Assembly (NCBI RefSeq): GCF_013141915.1
Contig: NZ_SROX01000011.1
Location: forward strand, 62,001-126,000
Length of the DNA stretch: 64,000 nucleotides
DNA from: Cupriavidus necator
Lineage (GTDB): Bacteria; Pseudomonadota; Gammaproteobacteria; Burkholderiales; Burkholderiaceae
Reading direction: 5' to 3'
How positions within the stretch are numbered: the first letter of the stretch is position 1; each line of letters opens with the position of its first letter. Both the position numbers and the translations under genes were made by a program. Shown piece after piece: positions 26,746 to 36,900 of the stretch. A model generated the notes under the pieces. The model was not told the DNA's origin. It made no database searches and was given only the letters and a program-made list of their open reading frames with translations.

Positions 26746-27252
26746 ATGAACGCCACGAACCATGGGGCCTGTGTGCTAGCCCTCCTGTTGACGGTGGCGT
26801 GCGCGCCATTGCCAAGCGCCAGGCGCGCACCGCCGCCACCCGAGGCCAAGGTCGAAGCGCCGCCGCCGCCAAAGGAGCGCGCCACGCCGATCGCGCCCAA
26901 GGTCATCAACCTTGCCGCCGCCTGCAAGCGTACCGAGGAAGACGGCTTTCGCGAGGACGCGCTGATGGATGTCAGGGCCAACGAGGTGCGGGCGCTGAAA
27001 TGGAAGCTGTGGGTATCGCGGCGCGGCAGTTGCGAATTCAACCTGGCCGAGTTCCGCCAGGTCCGCGAAACCCCGCACATCGAACTGCAAGCCATCGATG
27101 GCAGCCAGTGCAAGTTGCTGGTCTGGCAGGATCCGCGCCGCGTGACGCTGGCCCATGCCCGCTGCGAGAAGCACTGCACGCCAGGCATCTACGAGCAGGC
27201 CTGGCCGGTGCTGTTCGATCCCAAGAGCGGTGCCTGCGCCGAAGTGCGCTGA
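26746..27252 (+). CDS. Predicted lipoprotein of unknown function
   Basis: 168 residues. The N-terminal hydrophobic segment ends in a lipobox-like LLTVAC, so Cys19 is the likely lipidated residue. A Pro-rich linker (APPPPEAKVEAPPPPKE) follows, then a compact domain with six cysteines that could form three disulphides. The ATG at 26746 has AAGGAGT upstream, which decides it over a longer frame. No family was recognised. It is divergent from the small exported protein gene and convergent with the AhpD-like gene. Confidence 0.7.
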   Translation: MNATNHGACVLALLLTVACAPLPSARRAPPPPEAKVEAPPPPKERATPIAPKVINLAAACKRTEEDGFREDALMDVRANEVRALKWKLWVSRRGSCEFNLAEFRQVRETPHIELQAIDGSQCKLLVWQDPRRVTLAHARCEKHCTPGIYEQAWPVLFDPKSGACAEVR

Positions 27253-27273
27253 GCCAGCGGCAGCGCGGCACCG

Positions 27274-27864
27274 CTACTTTGCCTTTGGCACGCGCCCCAT
27301 CAGGTAGAACTCGTCGTTCGGGCGCATGCCGACGGTATTGGCCATGCGGTTGGACAGGCCGAAGAACGCGGTGATCGCGGCAATATCCCAGGCGTCCTCG
27401 TCGGAAAAGCCGTGCTCGCGCAGCGCATCGAAGTCGGCCTCGCCGATTTCATGCGAGGCCTTGCACACCTTCATGGCGAAGTCGAGCATCGCGCGCTGGC
27501 GCGGCGGGATGTCGGCCTTCAGGTAATTCACCGCGACCTGGTCCGCGACCAGCGGCTTTTTCTCATAGATGCGCAGGATCGCGCCATGCGCCACCACGCA
27601 ATACAGGCACTGGTTGGCGCCGGACGTGGCGACCACGATCATCTCGCGCTCGCCCTTGGTCAGTCCGCCTTCCTTGAGCATCAGCGCATCGTGATAGGCG
27701 AAGAACGCGCGGCACTCATCGGGACGGTGCGCCAGCGCCAGGAAGACGTTGGGAACGAAGCCGGCTTTCTCCTGGACTTCCACGATGCGCGCGCGGATAT
27801 CGTCGGGGAGGTCGGCCAGCGCCGGGATGGGGTAGCGGCTGATCGGGAATGCCGAATCTGACAT
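27274..27864 (-). CDS. AhpD-like (carboxymuconolactone decarboxylase family) peroxidase-related protein
   Basis: 196 residues of the all-helical AhpD fold. The redox motif reads QCLYCVVAHGAILR, so CxxC plus the downstream His is complete. Conserved FVPNVFLALAHRP and FFGLSNRMANTVGMRPNDEFY flank it, typical of the uncharacterised peroxidase-related subfamily. It probably acts as a thiol-dependent peroxidase or in disulphide exchange; the substrate is unknown. The MSDSAFPISRYP start is preferred, nine codons inside the longest frame. It ends 21 bp from the lipoprotein gene in convergent arrangement. Confidence 0.85.
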   Translation of the reverse strand: MSDSAFPISRYPIPALADLPDDIRARIVEVQEKAGFVPNVFLALAHRPDECRAFFAYHDALMLKEGGLTKGEREMIVVATSGANQCLYCVVAHGAILRIYEKKPLVADQVAVNYLKADIPPRQRAMLDFAMKVCKASHEIGEADFDALREHGFSDEDAWDIAAITAFFGLSNRMANTVGMRPNDEFYLMGRVPKAK

Positions 27865-28044
27865 AGTGGTCTCCGGTTTGGCAGGCGTCATCGTGGTGAG
27901 GCTTCTGCCACCAATACTAACGGATCGCGCGCAAGCTGGCGGGCTTCATGTCGACCATGCATCGCACGGACACACGTCCTCCGGATCAGGCATACTACGC
28001 ACCTTCCGAACCAGGCGGGCCTACGGACCGCGCTACTGTTCCCG

Positions 28045-29022
28045 ATGAAACGTATTCTCATCGTCAAGCTGACCTCGCTCGGCGACATGGTATTCACCCA
28101 GCCGCTGGTGGCTGACCTGCAGCGGGCCTTTCCCGGCGTCAAGATCGACTGGATCGCCGACTCCTACTGCGCCGATGTGCCACGGTGGAACCCGAATATC
28201 GATCGTGTGATCGCCGCACCGCTGCGCGGCTTCAAGAAGGCGCGCAGCTGGGCCGGCCTGCGCGCGATCTTCTGTGCGCTTCGCGCGTTGCGCCGCGAGA
28301 AGTACGATGCGGTGCTGGATGTCCACGGCGTCTACAAGAGCGCCATCGTCACCTTCCTCGCCCGCACGCGCCATCGCTATGGCTACCCGGTCCAGGAACT
28401 GGGCGAGAGCGGAGCGCGCTTCGCCTACAACCATGTGTTCCAGCCGTTCGTGGAAGAGGATTGCGCGCGCAATCGCATGCGCCGCGCAGTCAGCCGCGCG
28501 CTCGGCTACGAAATGACCCGGGAGATGGACTACGGCCTCGAAATGCCGGCGGACACGCCCGCCGCGGCCGCCAAGGGCCCATATGCCATGCTGTTCCACG
28601 CCACCTCCAGCGAGGAAAAAAAGTGGCCGGTGGCCGACTGGATCAGCGTCGGCAGCGCCATCGCGGCGCGCGGGCTGCGCGTGCTGGTGCCGTGGGGCAA
28701 TGACGCCGAACGCAAGGAAGCCGAAACCATCGCCGCCAGCGTGCCCGGCGCCGAGGTCATGCCGCGCCTGAGCATCACCGGCGTGGCGCAGATGGTGGGC
28801 AAGGCCTCGCTGGTGGTCGGCATGGACACCGGCTTCGTGCACATTGCCGACGCGCTGCGCCGGCCCACGGTGATCCTGTTCACCAACACCTCGCGCCACC
28901 TTTACGGCGTCGATGCGCCGGGCCGCGCGGTGTCGCTGGGCGGCAGCGGCGTGGTGCCGCAACGGGCACAGGTGCTGGCCGCCATCGACGAAGTCCTGCC
29001 CAAGGTCACTGCCACCAACTGA
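28045..29022 (+). CDS. waaC: Lipopolysaccharide heptosyltransferase I
   Basis: GT9-family enzyme of 325 residues that adds the first L,D-heptose to Kdo of the inner core at the cytoplasmic membrane. The N-terminus ILIVKLTSLGDMVFTQPLVADLQ is the family signature. The C-terminal donor-binding part reads HATSSEEKKWP ... LVVGMDTGFVHIADAL. The substrate, ADP-heptose, depends on hldD and the heptose kinase gene at the right of this window. It is followed by a terminator and the convergent msbA gene. Confidence 0.93.
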   Translation: MKRILIVKLTSLGDMVFTQPLVADLQRAFPGVKIDWIADSYCADVPRWNPNIDRVIAAPLRGFKKARSWAGLRAIFCALRALRREKYDAVLDVHGVYKSAIVTFLARTRHRYGYPVQELGESGARFAYNHVFQPFVEEDCARNRMRRAVSRALGYEMTREMDYGLEMPADTPAAAAKGPYAMLFHATSSEEKKWPVADWISVGSAIAARGLRVLVPWGNDAERKEAETIAASVPGAEVMPRLSITGVAQMVGKASLVVGMDTGFVHIADALRRPTVILFTNTSRHLYGVDAPGRAVSLGGSGVVPQRAQVLAAIDEVLPKVTATN

Positions 29023-29040
29023 TCACGCCGCCAGGGCAAC

Positions 29041-29075
29041 AAAAAAAGGGCCGGTGCGCATGCACCGGCCCTTTT
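29041..29075. terminator. Bidirectional terminator between waaC and msbA
   Basis: A 12-bp stem AAGGGCCGGTGC (29046-29057) / GCACCGGCCCTT (29062-29073) with loop GCAT. A-runs on the left and T-runs on the right make it usable by both convergent transcripts. Confidence 0.9.
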
Positions 29076-29097
29076 GCCGTGGGTCTGCGACCGCCGC

Positions 29098-30873
29098 CTA
29101 GCGGCTGGCGAACTGGATCCGGTGCAGCCCGGCGTACAGGCCATTGGCGGCGAGCAGCTGGGCGTGGGTACCGGTCTCGGCGACGCGGCCATGGTCAAGC
29201 ACGGCAATGCGGTCGGCATTCTCGATGGTCGACAGCCGGTGCGCGATCACCAGCGTGGTCCGGCCCTTCATCAGCGCCTCCAGCGCGGCCTGCACCTGGC
29301 GCTCGGATTCCGAGTCCAGCGCCGAGGTAGCCTCGTCCAGGATCAGGATCGGTGCATCCTTGTACAGCGCGCGGGCAATCGCCAGGCGCTGGCGCTGGCC
29401 GCCGGACAGCTTCATGCCGTTGTCGCCGATATTGGTATTGACGCCCTCGGGCAGCCCCTTGACCGTTTCGGTCAGGTAGGCCGCCGCCAGCGCGCGCTCG
29501 ACGCGGGCCATGTCGATCTCGCTGCCGGGCTGGGCGCCATACGCCACATTGGCCGCGACCGTGTCGTTGAACAGCACCACGTCCTGGCTGACGAAAGCGA
29601 TCTGGTTGCGCAGGTCCTTCAGCGACAGCTCGGTCAGCGGCACGCCGTCCAGCAGGATGCGCCCCGCGGTGGGATCGAAGAAGCGCGGCACCAGGTTGAC
29701 CAGCGTGGTCTTGCCGCTGCCCGACGGACCCACCAGCGCCACCACCTCGCCCGGGCTGACGCGCAGGTCGATGCCCTCCAGCGCGGCGCGCGGCGCCTCG
29801 CCATAGCGGAAACCGACGCGCTCGAAAGCCAGTTCGCCGCGCGCACGGTCCAGGGGCTTGCCGCCATCCTGCGGCTCGACCGGTTCGTCGATCAGCCGGA
29901 AGATCATCTCGGCGGCGGTGATGCCGCGCGTCAGCGGCTGGTTGATGTCGGTCAGGTGCTTGAGCGGCGAGATCAGCAGCAGCATCGCCATCACGAAGCC
30001 GGTAAAGCCGCCCACCGTGGTCTGGTTGGCCTGCGCCTGCACCATGGCGATGGTGATGATCACCGACAGCGCCAGCGCGGCAAGGAAGGCCGTGACCGGC
30101 TGGTTCAGCCCGCCCGCTACCGCCATGCGCATCGAGTAGTTCTTGAGCCGCTCGGCCACGGTGCGGAAGCGCCCCAGTTCATAGGCCTCGCCGCCATGCA
30201 GCTTGACCACCTTGTAGCCGCCGACCGCCTCTTCCACGACATAGGCGGCGTTGTTGGTATAGGCCTGGTGGTCGCGGTTGAGCTTGCGCAGCCGGCGGTT
30301 GATCTTCGACATCAGGTAGCCGATCACCGGCAGGATCACCGCCACGATCAGCGTCAGGCGCCAGTTGGTGTAGAACAGGTAGATCAGCAGCGCCACCACG
30401 GTCAGCGAATCGCGCACCAGCGTAATGAATACGCTGGTCAGGATCTGCAGCACCTGGTTGACCTCAAAGATCACCGCGTTGATCAGCGACGCCGCGGTAT
30501 TGCGGTGGAAGAACGACGCCGGCGCCTGCAGCAGGCGCTCGAACATCTGCAGCCGCATCTTCAGCAGCACGCGGTTCGAGATCAGGTTGAGCAGGTAGCC
30601 CGAGGCAAACTGCGCCACGCCGCGGATCAGCGCCACGCCGGTCAGGATTGCCGGCACATGCCAGAGCGTGCCGGCGTAGTCGCCGCCAAAACCCTTGTCG
30701 AGCAAGTCGTTGACGACCTTGGGGATCACCCCCTCGCTGGCGGCCACCACCGCCATCGCCAGGATGGCGCCGATGAAGATGCGCAGCTCGGGGCGCAGGT
30801 AAGACCAGAGCCGGCTGGCCATGCTGGACGGCACGGCGGCACCTGGCGAAATGGGCGGTTTGGATGTGGTCAC
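29098..30873 (-). CDS. msbA: Lipid A export ABC transporter MsbA
   Basis: 591-residue half-transporter that flips core-lipid A across the inner membrane. Six transmembrane helices fill residues 30-325. The ATPase has Walker A GPSGSGKTT near 381-389, signature LSGGQRQRLAIARAL and Walker B ILILDEATSALD. Order and length fit MsbA rather than peptide exporters, and the neighbouring LPS genes agree. A glycosyltransferase gene precedes it by 48 bp in the same direction. Confidence 0.93.
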   Translation of the reverse strand: MTTSKPPISPGAAVPSSMASRLWSYLRPELRIFIGAILAMAVVAASEGVIPKVVNDLLDKGFGGDYAGTLWHVPAILTGVALIRGVAQFASGYLLNLISNRVLLKMRLQMFERLLQAPASFFHRNTAASLINAVIFEVNQVLQILTSVFITLVRDSLTVVALLIYLFYTNWRLTLIVAVILPVIGYLMSKINRRLRKLNRDHQAYTNNAAYVVEEAVGGYKVVKLHGGEAYELGRFRTVAERLKNYSMRMAVAGGLNQPVTAFLAALALSVIITIAMVQAQANQTTVGGFTGFVMAMLLLISPLKHLTDINQPLTRGITAAEMIFRLIDEPVEPQDGGKPLDRARGELAFERVGFRYGEAPRAALEGIDLRVSPGEVVALVGPSGSGKTTLVNLVPRFFDPTAGRILLDGVPLTELSLKDLRNQIAFVSQDVVLFNDTVAANVAYGAQPGSEIDMARVERALAAAYLTETVKGLPEGVNTNIGDNGMKLSGGQRQRLAIARALYKDAPILILDEATSALDSESERQVQAALEALMKGRTTLVIAHRLSTIENADRIAVLDHGRVAETGTHAQLLAANGLYAGLHRIQFASR

Positions 30874-30921
30874 TGAAGTTTCTTCTGGGTGTAGGCGGCG
30901 TTGCGGCAGCAGGGCACGGCG

Positions 30922-31695
30922 CTAGCCCGGCCGCTTCTGGCGCGCGACGCGCAGGAAGGGCCTGACCAAGACCTGGAACAGGAAGCGCTGGTAGACATAG
31001 CGGCGCAGATAATAGCCGACACTGCGGCGCGCCTTGTCGGTGGCGTCGAGGTCGGCGCGATGCGTTTCCAGCGACGAGGCCTCGGCCAGCTCGGTCAGGC
31101 CGATGCAATAAGGGACTACGGCGCGGACCGAGACCAGGCCGCGCCGCTCGAACGCGGACCAGTAGTCGGCCGCGCACCAGGCTGGCTGCAGCCCCGCCAG
31201 CAGGCGTTCGGCGGCGGCGCGGGTAACGACATAGCCATGCGCGCGCCACCATTCGCCATAGCGCCGCACCAGCTTGCGCCGTGGGCCCAGCGCCCTGTTG
31301 CCCCAGCGGGTGAATTTGTCGACATGTGACAGCAGCACGACATCGGGGCTGCCAGGGTCCATCTGCGACGCCAGCGCCGCGAGCACCGCCGGCACGTCGT
31401 CGCCCAGCAGCGCGTCGTCTTCCAGCACCAGCGCCAGGCTGGCACCGTCTTCGAGCATCTTGCGGTAGACCCCCAGGTGGCTCAGCGCGCAGCCGATCTC
31501 GCCGCGGCTCATCGGGCGATAGCTGGCGCTGGCGGCATGGGCATCGTAGCGGCGGGCGACCTCTTCCTCGGACAAGGCACGTCCGTTCACGGCGGGGAAC
31601 ACCTGGAACGGCACCCCGAGACGCGTCAGCTGGCCGGCAATGCGCTCCCGGCGGGCCGCGGCGGCTTCGAGATTGATCACATACGCGCCGATCAT
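30922..31695 (-). CDS. Glycosyltransferase family 25, probable LPS glycosyltransferase
   Basis: 257 residues. The GT25 features are the start IGAYVINLEAAAARRERI, a conserved GEIGCALSHLGVYRKML and an acidic donor site LVLEDDALL. Members add galactose or other sugars to lipooligosaccharide. The start at MIGAYVINL (31695) is preferred because the extra 42 residues of the longest frame are non-conserved. The ribosome-binding site is weak. It lies directly upstream of msbA, suggesting co-expression with lipid A export. Confidence 0.85.
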   Translation of the reverse strand: MIGAYVINLEAAAARRERIAGQLTRLGVPFQVFPAVNGRALSEEEVARRYDAHAASASYRPMSRGEIGCALSHLGVYRKMLEDGASLALVLEDDALLGDDVPAVLAALASQMDPGSPDVVLLSHVDKFTRWGNRALGPRRKLVRRYGEWWRAHGYVVTRAAAERLLAGLQPAWCAADYWSAFERRGLVSVRAVVPYCIGLTELAEASSLETHRADLDATDKARRSVGYYLRRYVYQRFLFQVLVRPFLRVARQKRPG

Positions 31696-31990
31696 GCCAC
31701 CACCGCGTGCCTGCCCAACCTGCGCCAAAGCGAGGTCGATGCGGCACACGCCTGCAGGGATAAAACGGTTTCCATCCCTGTGGAACGGGACCAATGTGCT
31801 GTTTTCATCAAAACTTGGCAACTGAGATTTCGGCTTCGGCGCGCGCCGGCGCTCACCGGCCTGAGGCGGCAGGCGGCCGCGGAGCCACTGCGCCGGTGCG
31901 GTAGAATACGCGCTCTTCCATCAGCGCCCGGCTGGCGGCGACGCCGGCGACCCGCCGGCCTGGCCCGACCGGGGCGCGCCCCTACGTTCC

Positions 31991-32755
31991 ATGAGAGTCT
32001 CCGCCGTCATCATTACCAGGAATGAAGCTCACAATATCGGGCCATGCCTTGAAAGCGTGTCCTGGTGCGAAGAGGCGATTATAGTGGATTGGGCCAGCAC
32101 GGACGATACGGTGGCGATCGCGCGTGCCGCCGGCGCCACCGTGATCCAGACCGAGGACTGGCCGGGCTTCGGCCCGCAGAAAAACCGCGCGCTCCAGGCT
32201 GCCACCGGTGACTGGATCGTCAGCCTCGACGCCGATGAGCGCGTCACCCCCGCGCTGCGCGACGAGATCCTGAACCACTTGCGGCAGGCCGATGCGCGGG
32301 CCCTTGCGCTGCCGCGGCTGTCTGCTTTCTGCGGCACCTTCGTGCGCCACGCGGGCTGGTACCCGGACTACGTCACCAGGGTCTTCCGCAACGGCCGCGG
32401 CCGCTTCACCGACGACCTTGTGCACGAACACCTGCAGGTGGACGACGTGGTCACACGGCTGCGCGAGCCGCTGGTCCACTACAGCTACCGCTCGCTGTCG
32501 GACGTGCTGCGCAAGATCGACAGCTATTCCAGCGCGGGCGCCCAGCAGGCCTATGCGCGCGGCAAGCGCAGCTCGGTCGCATCCGCCGCGGGCCACGGCC
32601 TGTGGGCGTTCGTGCGCACCTACCTGCTCAAGCGCGGCTTCCTCGACGGCGGCGCCGGCTTCGGCGTGGCGCTGATGAATGCGCAGGCCAGCTACTACAA
32701 GTACGCCAAGCTGGCGCAATTGCACGCCGCGGCGGAAAGCAAGGCAGCCAGCTGA
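31991..32755 (+). CDS. Glycosyltransferase family 2, WaaE-like LPS core enzyme
   Basis: 254 residues with a GT-A fold: SAVIITRNEAHNIGPCLESV at the start and the metal-binding DADERV near residue 79. The nucleotide-contact stretch reads VDWASTDDT where most relatives have VDSGSTDDT, a visible variation. It resembles WaaE/KdtX-type enzymes that add glucose to inner-core heptose. The exact linkage cannot be told. A TAGAAT -10-like box lies at 31902-31907. The GT4 gene follows after 47 bp, probably as an operon. Confidence 0.85.
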   Translation: MRVSAVIITRNEAHNIGPCLESVSWCEEAIIVDWASTDDTVAIARAAGATVIQTEDWPGFGPQKNRALQAATGDWIVSLDADERVTPALRDEILNHLRQADARALALPRLSAFCGTFVRHAGWYPDYVTRVFRNGRGRFTDDLVHEHLQVDDVVTRLREPLVHYSYRSLSDVLRKIDSYSSAGAQQAYARGKRSSVASAAGHGLWAFVRTYLLKRGFLDGGAGFGVALMNAQASYYKYAKLAQLHAAAESKAAS

Positions 32756-32802
32756 AGCGTCGACGCGGTCGCGCGCCGCCCTATCCCCTACCATCTCGAT
32801 CG

Positions 32803-33876
32803 ATGAAAGTTGGCATCTCCTGCAATCGCTTCGGCGCCGGTGGCGGCCTGGAGCGCTACGCGCTCGACATCAGCCGGGCCATGGCGCGGCGCGCCGATAC
32901 CGAAGTCTCGGTCTACGCGCGCCGTTTCGACGCTGGCGTGGCGGCATCCGCCGGGGTTGCCGCGCACCGGATCGTGGTGTCGTGGCTGCCCGGCAAGCTG
33001 CGCGACCGTTATTTCTCGTGGCGGCTGCAGGCACGCCGCGATCCCGACGCAGTGCTGATCGGCTGCAACCGCGTGCGCGGTTCCGAGATCGCCATCTGCG
33101 GCGGCACGCATCGCGGCTATCTGGCCGCGCGCGGCACGGCGGCGCGGCGTTCGGACCAATGGCAGATCGCACTGGAAAGCGCGCAATATGCCGACGCGCA
33201 CCGCGTGGTGGCGCATTCCGCGCTGATGCGGAGGGAAGTGATCGAGTTGTACGGGATCGCGCCGGAGCGCGTCGAGCTGGTCTACCCCCCGGTCGACACG
33301 CAGCGCTTCACGCCGGTCGATACCGCCGCGCGCGCCGCGCTGCGGCGCGAGTTCGGCTTCGGCGACGACGAGATCGTGTTCCTGTTCCCGTCGTCGGGCC
33401 ATGCACGCAAGGGCTTCGACCTGCTGGCCGATTATTTCTCGAAGTCGGACCTGCCGATCACGCTGGCGGTGGCGGGCCGCCCGGTCGGGCGCACCATCGC
33501 GCGCGTGCGCGAGCTGGGCTACAGCAGCCGCATCGACGCGCTCTACCGCGCCGCCGACTTCACTATCCTGGCGTCAGGCTATGAGCCGTTCGGGCTGGTG
33601 GGGGTGGAATCGGTGCTGTGCGGCACGCCGCTGGTCTTTGCCGACAATATCGCCTGCCTGGAGGTGATCCGGCCGCAAGCGGTGCATGCGTTCTCGCGCG
33701 CGCGCCCGGAGACGCTGGACCACGCCATCCGCGCCGCGGTGGAGTCCGTGCGCAATGGCCAGGCGCGGCTGGCAAACCCGCTGGACCTGCTCGATTACGA
33801 TCCCGGCATCGATGCCCACGTCGACACCCTGCTGCGGCTCGCGGCCAGCGCACGCGCCGCCCGGCACCGCGCCTGA
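32803..33876 (+). CDS. Glycosyltransferase family 4, WaaG-like
   Basis: 357 residues with a GT-B fold. The N-terminal acceptor domain starts KVGISCNRFGAGGGLERYALDI. The C-terminal donor domain contains FLFPSSGHARKGFDLL and the EX7E-like YEPFGLVGVESVLCGTPLV. It is similar in layout to WaaG-type glucosyltransferases of the outer core. It is co-directional with the WaaE-like gene and convergent with dnaE, which ends 30 bp away. The precise sugar is unknown. Confidence 0.85.
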   Translation: MKVGISCNRFGAGGGLERYALDISRAMARRADTEVSVYARRFDAGVAASAGVAAHRIVVSWLPGKLRDRYFSWRLQARRDPDAVLIGCNRVRGSEIAICGGTHRGYLAARGTAARRSDQWQIALESAQYADAHRVVAHSALMRREVIELYGIAPERVELVYPPVDTQRFTPVDTAARAALRREFGFGDDEIVFLFPSSGHARKGFDLLADYFSKSDLPITLAVAGRPVGRTIARVRELGYSSRIDALYRAADFTILASGYEPFGLVGVESVLCGTPLVFADNIACLEVIRPQAVHAFSRARPETLDHAIRAAVESVRNGQARLANPLDLLDYDPGIDAHVDTLLRLAASARAARHRA

Positions 33877-33906
33877 CGCAGCGCCCGGCAGGCATGGAGG
33901 CCGTGC

Positions 33907-36900
33907 TTATTCGTAGACCGTGCTGACGGCGTCGGTCGACAGCACCTGCCGCAGCGCGGTCAGCGCCTCATCCGACGGCACCACCTGCCAGTCGGGGCCG
34001 AGCATGGCCTCGCAACTGGCGGACTTGGCCTCGTAGCGGATCCGCACCGGCAAGCCCTGCACGCCGCTGGCGCGGGCCAGGTGGGGCATCAGCAGCTCGC
34101 GCAGCATGCCGGTCGAGGAATTGCCGTTCATCGACAGCCGCACCGCACTGGCAAAGCGCACGCGCGCGGCGACCAGGTCCATCACCGATTCCGCGGTGAA
34201 GCGGACCCCGCCCGTGAAGGTATCGTGGCGCGCATTGCCGGTGGCGATCAGCAGTTCGTCTTCGCGGAACATCTGCCGGTTGGCGTCGAAGACCTCGTTG
34301 AACACCGTCATCTCGACCAGGCCGGTGCCGTCGTCGAGCGTGACGATCAGCATCTTGCCGCGCTGGGTCATCTGCGTGCGCATGCCGCTGATCACGCCGG
34401 CGATGGTCTTGCCGCGCACGTCGCGGCCGAAGCCGCCGCCGTTGCCCTGCACTTCCTTTTCCAGCGCCGCCAGCGTGCCCTTGTTGAAGCGGCGCACCTC
34501 GTCGCGGTAGGCGTCGAAAAGGTGGCCCGAGAAGTAATAGCCGAGCGCCTGCTTTTCTTCCTGCAGCGTGCGCTTGGGGCTCCAGCGCGGCTCGTCGAGC
34601 AGTTCCGGGCGGTGCGCGTCGCCGCCGTCGCCCATCAGGTCGAACAGCGACACCTGGTTGGCGGATTCGGCCTTCTGCTCGGCGGCTTCCATCGCGATCG
34701 GCACCGACGCCAGCAGCTGGGCGCGGTTGTCGTTGAGGCTGTCGAAGGCGCCGGCGCGGATCAGCGCCTCGATGGTGCGGCGGTTGACCTGGCGGCGGTC
34801 GACCCGCTCGCAGAAATCGAACAGGTCGGTGAAGGGCCGCTCTTCGCGCGCGCGCAGGATGTCTTCGATGGCGCCCTGCCCGCTGCCCTTGATGCCGCCC
34901 AGGCCGTAGCGGATGGTCTTGGGGTCCGTCGGCGCGAAGCGGTACTCGCTGGCGTTGACGTCCGGCGGCAGCACCGCGAGCTTGTTGAGCTTGCAGTCCT
35001 CGTAGAGGATCTTGACCTTGTCGGTGTCATCCATGGCCAGCGACATGTTGGCTGCCATGAATTCGGCCGGATGATGGGCCTTGAGCCACGCGGTGTAGTA
35101 CGCCAGCAGCGCATAGGCCGCCGCGTGCGACTTGTTGAAGCCGTAGCCGGCGAACTTCTCCATCAGGTCGAAGATGTCGTCGGCCTGCTGCGCCGACAGC
35201 CCGTTCTTGTCGGCGCCCTCGCGGAACATCACGCGGTGCTGCGCCATTTCCTCGGGCTTCTTCTTGCCCATCGCGCGGCGCAGCAGGTCGGCGCCGCCGA
35301 GCGAGTAGCCGCCGATGATCTGCGCCATCTGCATCACCTGCTCCTGGTAGACCATGATGCCGTAGGTCTCTTTCAGGACGGGTTCGACGCGCGGATCGGG
35401 GTACTCCACCTTCTCGCGGCCGTGCTTGCGCGCGCAGAAGCTGGGGATCAGGTCCATCGGGCCGGGACGGTACAGCGCCACCAGCGCAATGATGTCCTCG
35501 AAGCGGTCAGGCTTGGCATCCTTCAGCATGCCCTGCATGCCGCGGCTTTCCAGCTGGAACACGGCGACCGTGTTGGCGGTCTTGAGGATGTCGAAGGCAG
35601 GGCCGTCGTCGAGCGGGATCTGGCTGCAGTTCCAGTCGGCCTTGCTGGGATCGAGGCGGCGGATATAGCGTTCGGCCCAGTCCAGGATGGTCAGCGTGGT
35701 CAGGCCCAGAAAGTCGAACTTGACCAGGCCGGCGGCCTCGACGTCGTCCTTGTCGTACTGGCTGACCACGCCGCTCATGCCGTCGTTCTGCGCGCCCTGC
35801 GTGTACAGCGGGCAGAAATCGGTGAGCCGGCCGGGCGCGATCAGCACGCCGCCGGCGTGCATGCCGACGTTGCGGGTCATGCCTTCGACACGTTGCGCCA
35901 GCTCCAGCAGCTGGCGCACTTCTTCCTCGTTGCGCTCGCGCTCGGTCAGCAGCGGCTCTTCCTTCTTGGCCTCTTCGATGGTGACCAGCTTGCCCGGCTT
36001 GAACGGGATCAGCTTGGCGATGCCGTCGACAAAGCCATAGCCGAGGTCGAGCACGCGGCCCACGTCGCGCACCGCGGCCTTGGCCGCCATGGTGCCAAAG
36101 GTGGCGATCTGCGACACCGCGTCCTTGCCGTACTTCTCCTTCACGTAGGTGATCACGCGATCGCGGCCGTGCTGGCAGAAGTCGATGTCGAAGTCGGGCA
36201 TCGAGACCCGCTCCGGGTTCAGGAAACGCTCGAACAGCAGCGCGTACTTGAGCGGATCGAGGTCGGTAATGCCGAGCGCATACGCCACCAGCGAACCGGC
36301 ACCCGAACCGCGGCCGGGCCCCACCGGCACGCCGTTGTTCTTGGCCCAGTTGATAAAGTCCGCCACGATCAGGAAGTAGCCGGGGAAGCCCATCTTGATG
36401 ATGGTGCCGGTCTCGAATTCCAGCCGTGCGTAGTATTCCGGGCGTCTGGCTTCGCGCACCGCCTCGTCGGGAAACAGCACCGCCAGGCGCTTTTCCAGGC
36501 CTTCCTTGGCCATGAACACGAGGTAGTCGTCGAGCGACATGCCGTCCGGCGTCGGGAACAGCGGCAGGCGCGGCTTGCCCAGCTCCAGCGTCAGGTTGCA
36601 GCGGCGCGCGATCTCGACCGCGTTTTCCAGCGCCGTGGGGATGTCCGCGAACAGCGCGCACATCTCGTCCTGGGTCTTGAAGTACTGGTCGGTAGTGAAG
36701 CGCCGGGTGCGGCGCGGGTTGGCCAGCAGCTCGCCCTCGGCGATGCACACGCGCGCCTCATGCGCGGTGAAATCGTCCGGCGTCATGAACTGCACCGGAT
36801 GCGTGGCCACCACCGGCAACTGCATCGATGCCGCCAGTTGCACCGCCTGCTGCACGTAGGCGTCGGTGCCGGCGTGGCCGGCGCGCTGCAGTTCGATATA

